Under the pieces are notes generated by a model. That model made no database searches and was not told where the DNA came from. It was given only the letters and a program-made list of their open reading frames with translations. Shown in pieces: positions 62,498 through 64,000 of a stretch of DNA of 64,000 nucleotides. Both the position numbers and the translations under genes were made by a program. Source of the stretch: Sphingopyxis witflariensis (GTDB lineage: Bacteria > Pseudomonadota > Alphaproteobacteria > Sphingomonadales > Sphingomonadaceae); assembly GCF_002205635.1 (NCBI RefSeq), contig NZ_NISJ01000006.1:62001-126000 (forward strand). Reading direction: 5' to 3'. Position 1 is the first letter of the stretch, and the number at the start of each line of letters is the position of its first letter.

Positions 62498-63643
62498 ATG
62501 GCCGAACCCCTTGCCCTGTATGTCCATTGGCCGTTTTGCGTGTCGAAATGCCCTTATTGCGACTTTAACAGCCATGTCCGCGAGAGCGTCGATCAGGCGG
62601 TGTGGCGCGATGCACTGCTGACCGACTTGCGTCACGAGGCGGCTCTGCTGCCGGGGCGCCGCGTCGGGTCAATCTTTTTCGGCGGTGGCACCCCCAGCCT
62701 GATGCCGCCCGCGACCGTCGCGGCGGTGATCGCGGCGGCGGAGGCCGCATGGGGGCTGACCGATGATGTCGAGATCACGCTGGAGGCGAACCCCAATTCG
62801 GTCGAGGTTGCCAATTTCGCCGACCTTGCCGCCGCTGGGGTCAACCGCGTGTCGATCGGGGTTCAGAGCTTCGACGCGCAAGTGCTTGAATTTCTGGGAC
62901 GCGCCCACAGCGAGGATGAGGCGCGCCGTGCGATCGCGACCGCGCAGGATCATTTCGCGCGGGTCAGCTTCGACCTCATCTATGCGCGACCGGGCCAGTC
63001 GCTGACGGCGTGGGAGAGCGAACTGACGAGCGCGCTCGCCTTCGGGACCGACCATCTTTCGCTCTATCAGCTCACCATCGAACCCGGAACGCGCTTTGCG
63101 ACGCTCGCGGCGAAGGGCGATCTTACCATCCCCGACGGCGACACCGCCGCCGACCTGTTCGAGGCGACCGACGCGATGACGCGCGCCGCGGGTCTACCGC
63201 GCTATGAGGTCTCGAACCACGCGCGTGTCGGTCAGGAAAGCCGCCACAATCTCGCTTACTGGCGCTACGCCGATTATGCAGGGGTCGGGCCGGGCGCGCA
63301 TGGGCGGCGGCTTGGACAGGCGACCGAGCGGCACAAGAAGCCCGAGAATTTCATCACAGCCGTCGAGCGAAACGGCCACGGCCTGAAGGTCGAAGCCGAC
63401 CTGCCCGCGAATGAGCGCGCGACCGAGGCGATGCTGATGGGGCTGCGGCTGACCGAGGGCGTCGACCTGGCTCGGATCGAGATGCGGAGCGGGTTGGCGC
63501 GCTATGCGTTCGTCGATGGCGATGCGGTGGCGCGGTTGGTAGGGCAGGGGCTGATGCGGCAGGCTGGCGATCGGCTGATGGTCACTGACGACGGCATCCT
63601 CCTGCTCGACTCGATCCTTTCCGAGGTGGTGCGAACAAGCTAG
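62498..63643 (+). CDS. hemW: Radical SAM heme chaperone HemW
   Basis: 381 residues. LYVHWPFCVSKCPYCDFNSH has the radical-SAM CxxxCxxC plus Phe-Asn-Ser-His typical of HemW (not coproporphyrinogen oxidase HemN), then IFFGGGTPSLMPP, ITLEANPNSVE and GVNRVSIGVQSFD. It hands heme to target proteins. Start chosen at the ATG at 62498; 62480 is also possible. End of the conserved rph-rdgB-hemW run. Confidence 0.94.
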   Translation: MAEPLALYVHWPFCVSKCPYCDFNSHVRESVDQAVWRDALLTDLRHEAALLPGRRVGSIFFGGGTPSLMPPATVAAVIAAAEAAWGLTDDVEITLEANPNSVEVANFADLAAAGVNRVSIGVQSFDAQVLEFLGRAHSEDEARRAIATAQDHFARVSFDLIYARPGQSLTAWESELTSALAFGTDHLSLYQLTIEPGTRFATLAAKGDLTIPDGDTAADLFEATDAMTRAAGLPRYEVSNHARVGQESRHNLAYWRYADYAGVGPGAHGRRLGQATERHKKPENFITAVERNGHGLKVEADLPANERATEAMLMGLRLTEGVDLARIEMRSGLARYAFVDGDAVARLVGQGLMRQAGDRLMVTDDGILLLDSILSEVVRTS

Positions 63644-63657
63644 CATCCTGTTCCAAA

Positions 63658-63747
63658 GCCCGTTCGCCCCGAGCTTGTCGAAGGGCTGTTCTTTCTTTCG
63701 CCGGGCTGGAGGAAAGAGCGGGGCTTCGACAAGCTCAGCCCGAACGG
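63658..63747. repeat. Palindromic repeat, class 'GAGCTTGTCGAAG'
   Basis: CCGTTCGCCCCGAGCTTGTC with GACAAGCTCAGCCCGAACGG and inner CTTTCTTTCG/AGGAAAGAGCG. About 90 bp between hemW and the recombinase gene. The insert in the repeat at 35048 resembles one arm. Confidence 0.85.
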
Positions 63748-63755
63748 ATTAAAGG

Positions 63756-64000
63756 TTGGCGCAAGACATCATCCGCGACTGGGACGCTCATCTGGCGCAT
63801 GAAAAGCGCCGGTCCGAACACACGCGCCGCGCCTATATCGCGACCGCCGAGCGGTTCAGCACCTTCCTGTCCGAACATCGCGGCGGCGAAGCCGATAGTG
63901 CGATGCTCACCAAACTCACCCCGAACGATCTGCGCGCCTATCTCGCCACCCGCCGCGCCGAGGGGCTGGGCAACGCTTCGGCGGCGCGGGAACTCAGCGC
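63756..64000 (+). CDS. xerC: Tyrosine recombinase, XerC-like, 5' part
   Basis: Only 81 codons before the right edge. It starts at a TTG (63756) because an in-frame TAA lies just upstream. LAHEKRRSEHTRRAYIATAE and LTKLTPNDLRAYLATRRAEG and the repeat of Ala/Arg helices are the SAM-like core-binding domain of XerC/XerD. The catalytic domain is beyond the window. XerC/XerD resolve chromosome dimers at dif. Confidence 0.8.
   Translation, partial: MAQDIIRDWDAHLAHEKRRSEHTRRAYIATAERFSTFLSEHRGGEADSAMLTKLTPNDLRAYLATRRAEGLGNASAARELS

Overview
The window reads as chromosome of an alphaproteobacterium of the Sphingomonadales, most like Sphingopyxis or a near relative. The evidence is high GC with strongly GC-biased third codon positions, families typical of sphingomonads (UrcA, DUF6356, DUF1465, DUF465 pairs, a one-cysteine DksA, a type-2 ArgC) and the gene order grpE-hrcA / rph-rdgB-hemW. 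I count about 70 protein genes and one insertion sequence. I saw no rRNA, no tRNA, no CRISPR array and no prophage. The genus is inferred; the family level is fairly secure.

Layout. 1-4.2 kb (minus strand): glyoxalase II and I, a thioesterase, an alpha/beta hydrolase, a membrane protein/XRE pair and a VOC-merC pair. 4.3-8.0 kb (plus): thrS, a phosphoesterase and a TauE-like exporter. 8.0-12.1 kb: an ABC permease/ATPase pair divergent from a TesA-like esterase. 12.2-17.8 kb: small membrane and secreted proteins, rlmN, and a UrcA/LysR pair. 18.0-19.1 kb: dnaN. 19.2-24.3 kb: a sorbosone-dehydrogenase-like protein and an M17 peptidase-NlpC/P60-argC operon. 24.3-30.8 kb: a lipoprotein, DUF3008, a flavin monooxygenase, a NUDIX-DUF47 fusion with a Pit phosphate transporter, and DUF4403. 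31.3-37.5 kb: rimO, DUF423, a K+ channel, surE, serS and an ArsR/SRPBCC pair. 37.6-41.2 kb: a serine-rich surface-protein candidate, dksA, PilZ, two DUF465 genes and DUF1465. 41.2-46.7 kb: DUF2332, hisG-hisD, nusB, an SDR and thiL. 46.7-52.7 kb: Sel1-repeat proteins around the proton-pumping pyrophosphatase hppA, an SDR and carD. 52.8-53.9 kb: an IS30-family element. 53.9-57.3 kb: truA, fmt, a GIY-YIG nuclease gene, recR and def. 57.5-63.6 kb: grpE-hrcA, a dienelactone-hydrolase-like gene, rph, a broken DUF559 gene, rdgB and hemW. The window ends inside a xerC-like recombinase gene.

Most genes are ordinary housekeeping. The unusual material is between them: many palindromic intergenic repeats of at least six sequence classes, sometimes in tandem and once split by the IS. 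In two places a small nuclease-family gene sits inside or between such palindromes. A GIY-YIG gene fits almost exactly between two copies of one palindrome, and a DUF559 (Vsr-like) gene, now frameshifted, lies between the two halves of another palindrome whose empty form is present about 1.8 kb away. Hairpin stems in the second class show compensatory changes. This is my best candidate for an undescribed system: palindromic repeats that carry, or are spread by, small nucleases, by analogy with REP/RAYT elements. Two further clusters hold a ~35-bp direct repeat spaced 148-170 bp apart and interleaved with palindromes.

Regulatory signals that can be read include a near-leaderless arsR gene under a perfect 12-bp inverted repeat, a perfect 10-bp inverted repeat between urcA and its LysR neighbour, a Fur/Zur-like palindrome upstream of merC, competing hairpins before thrS and a short upstream ORF abutting carD.
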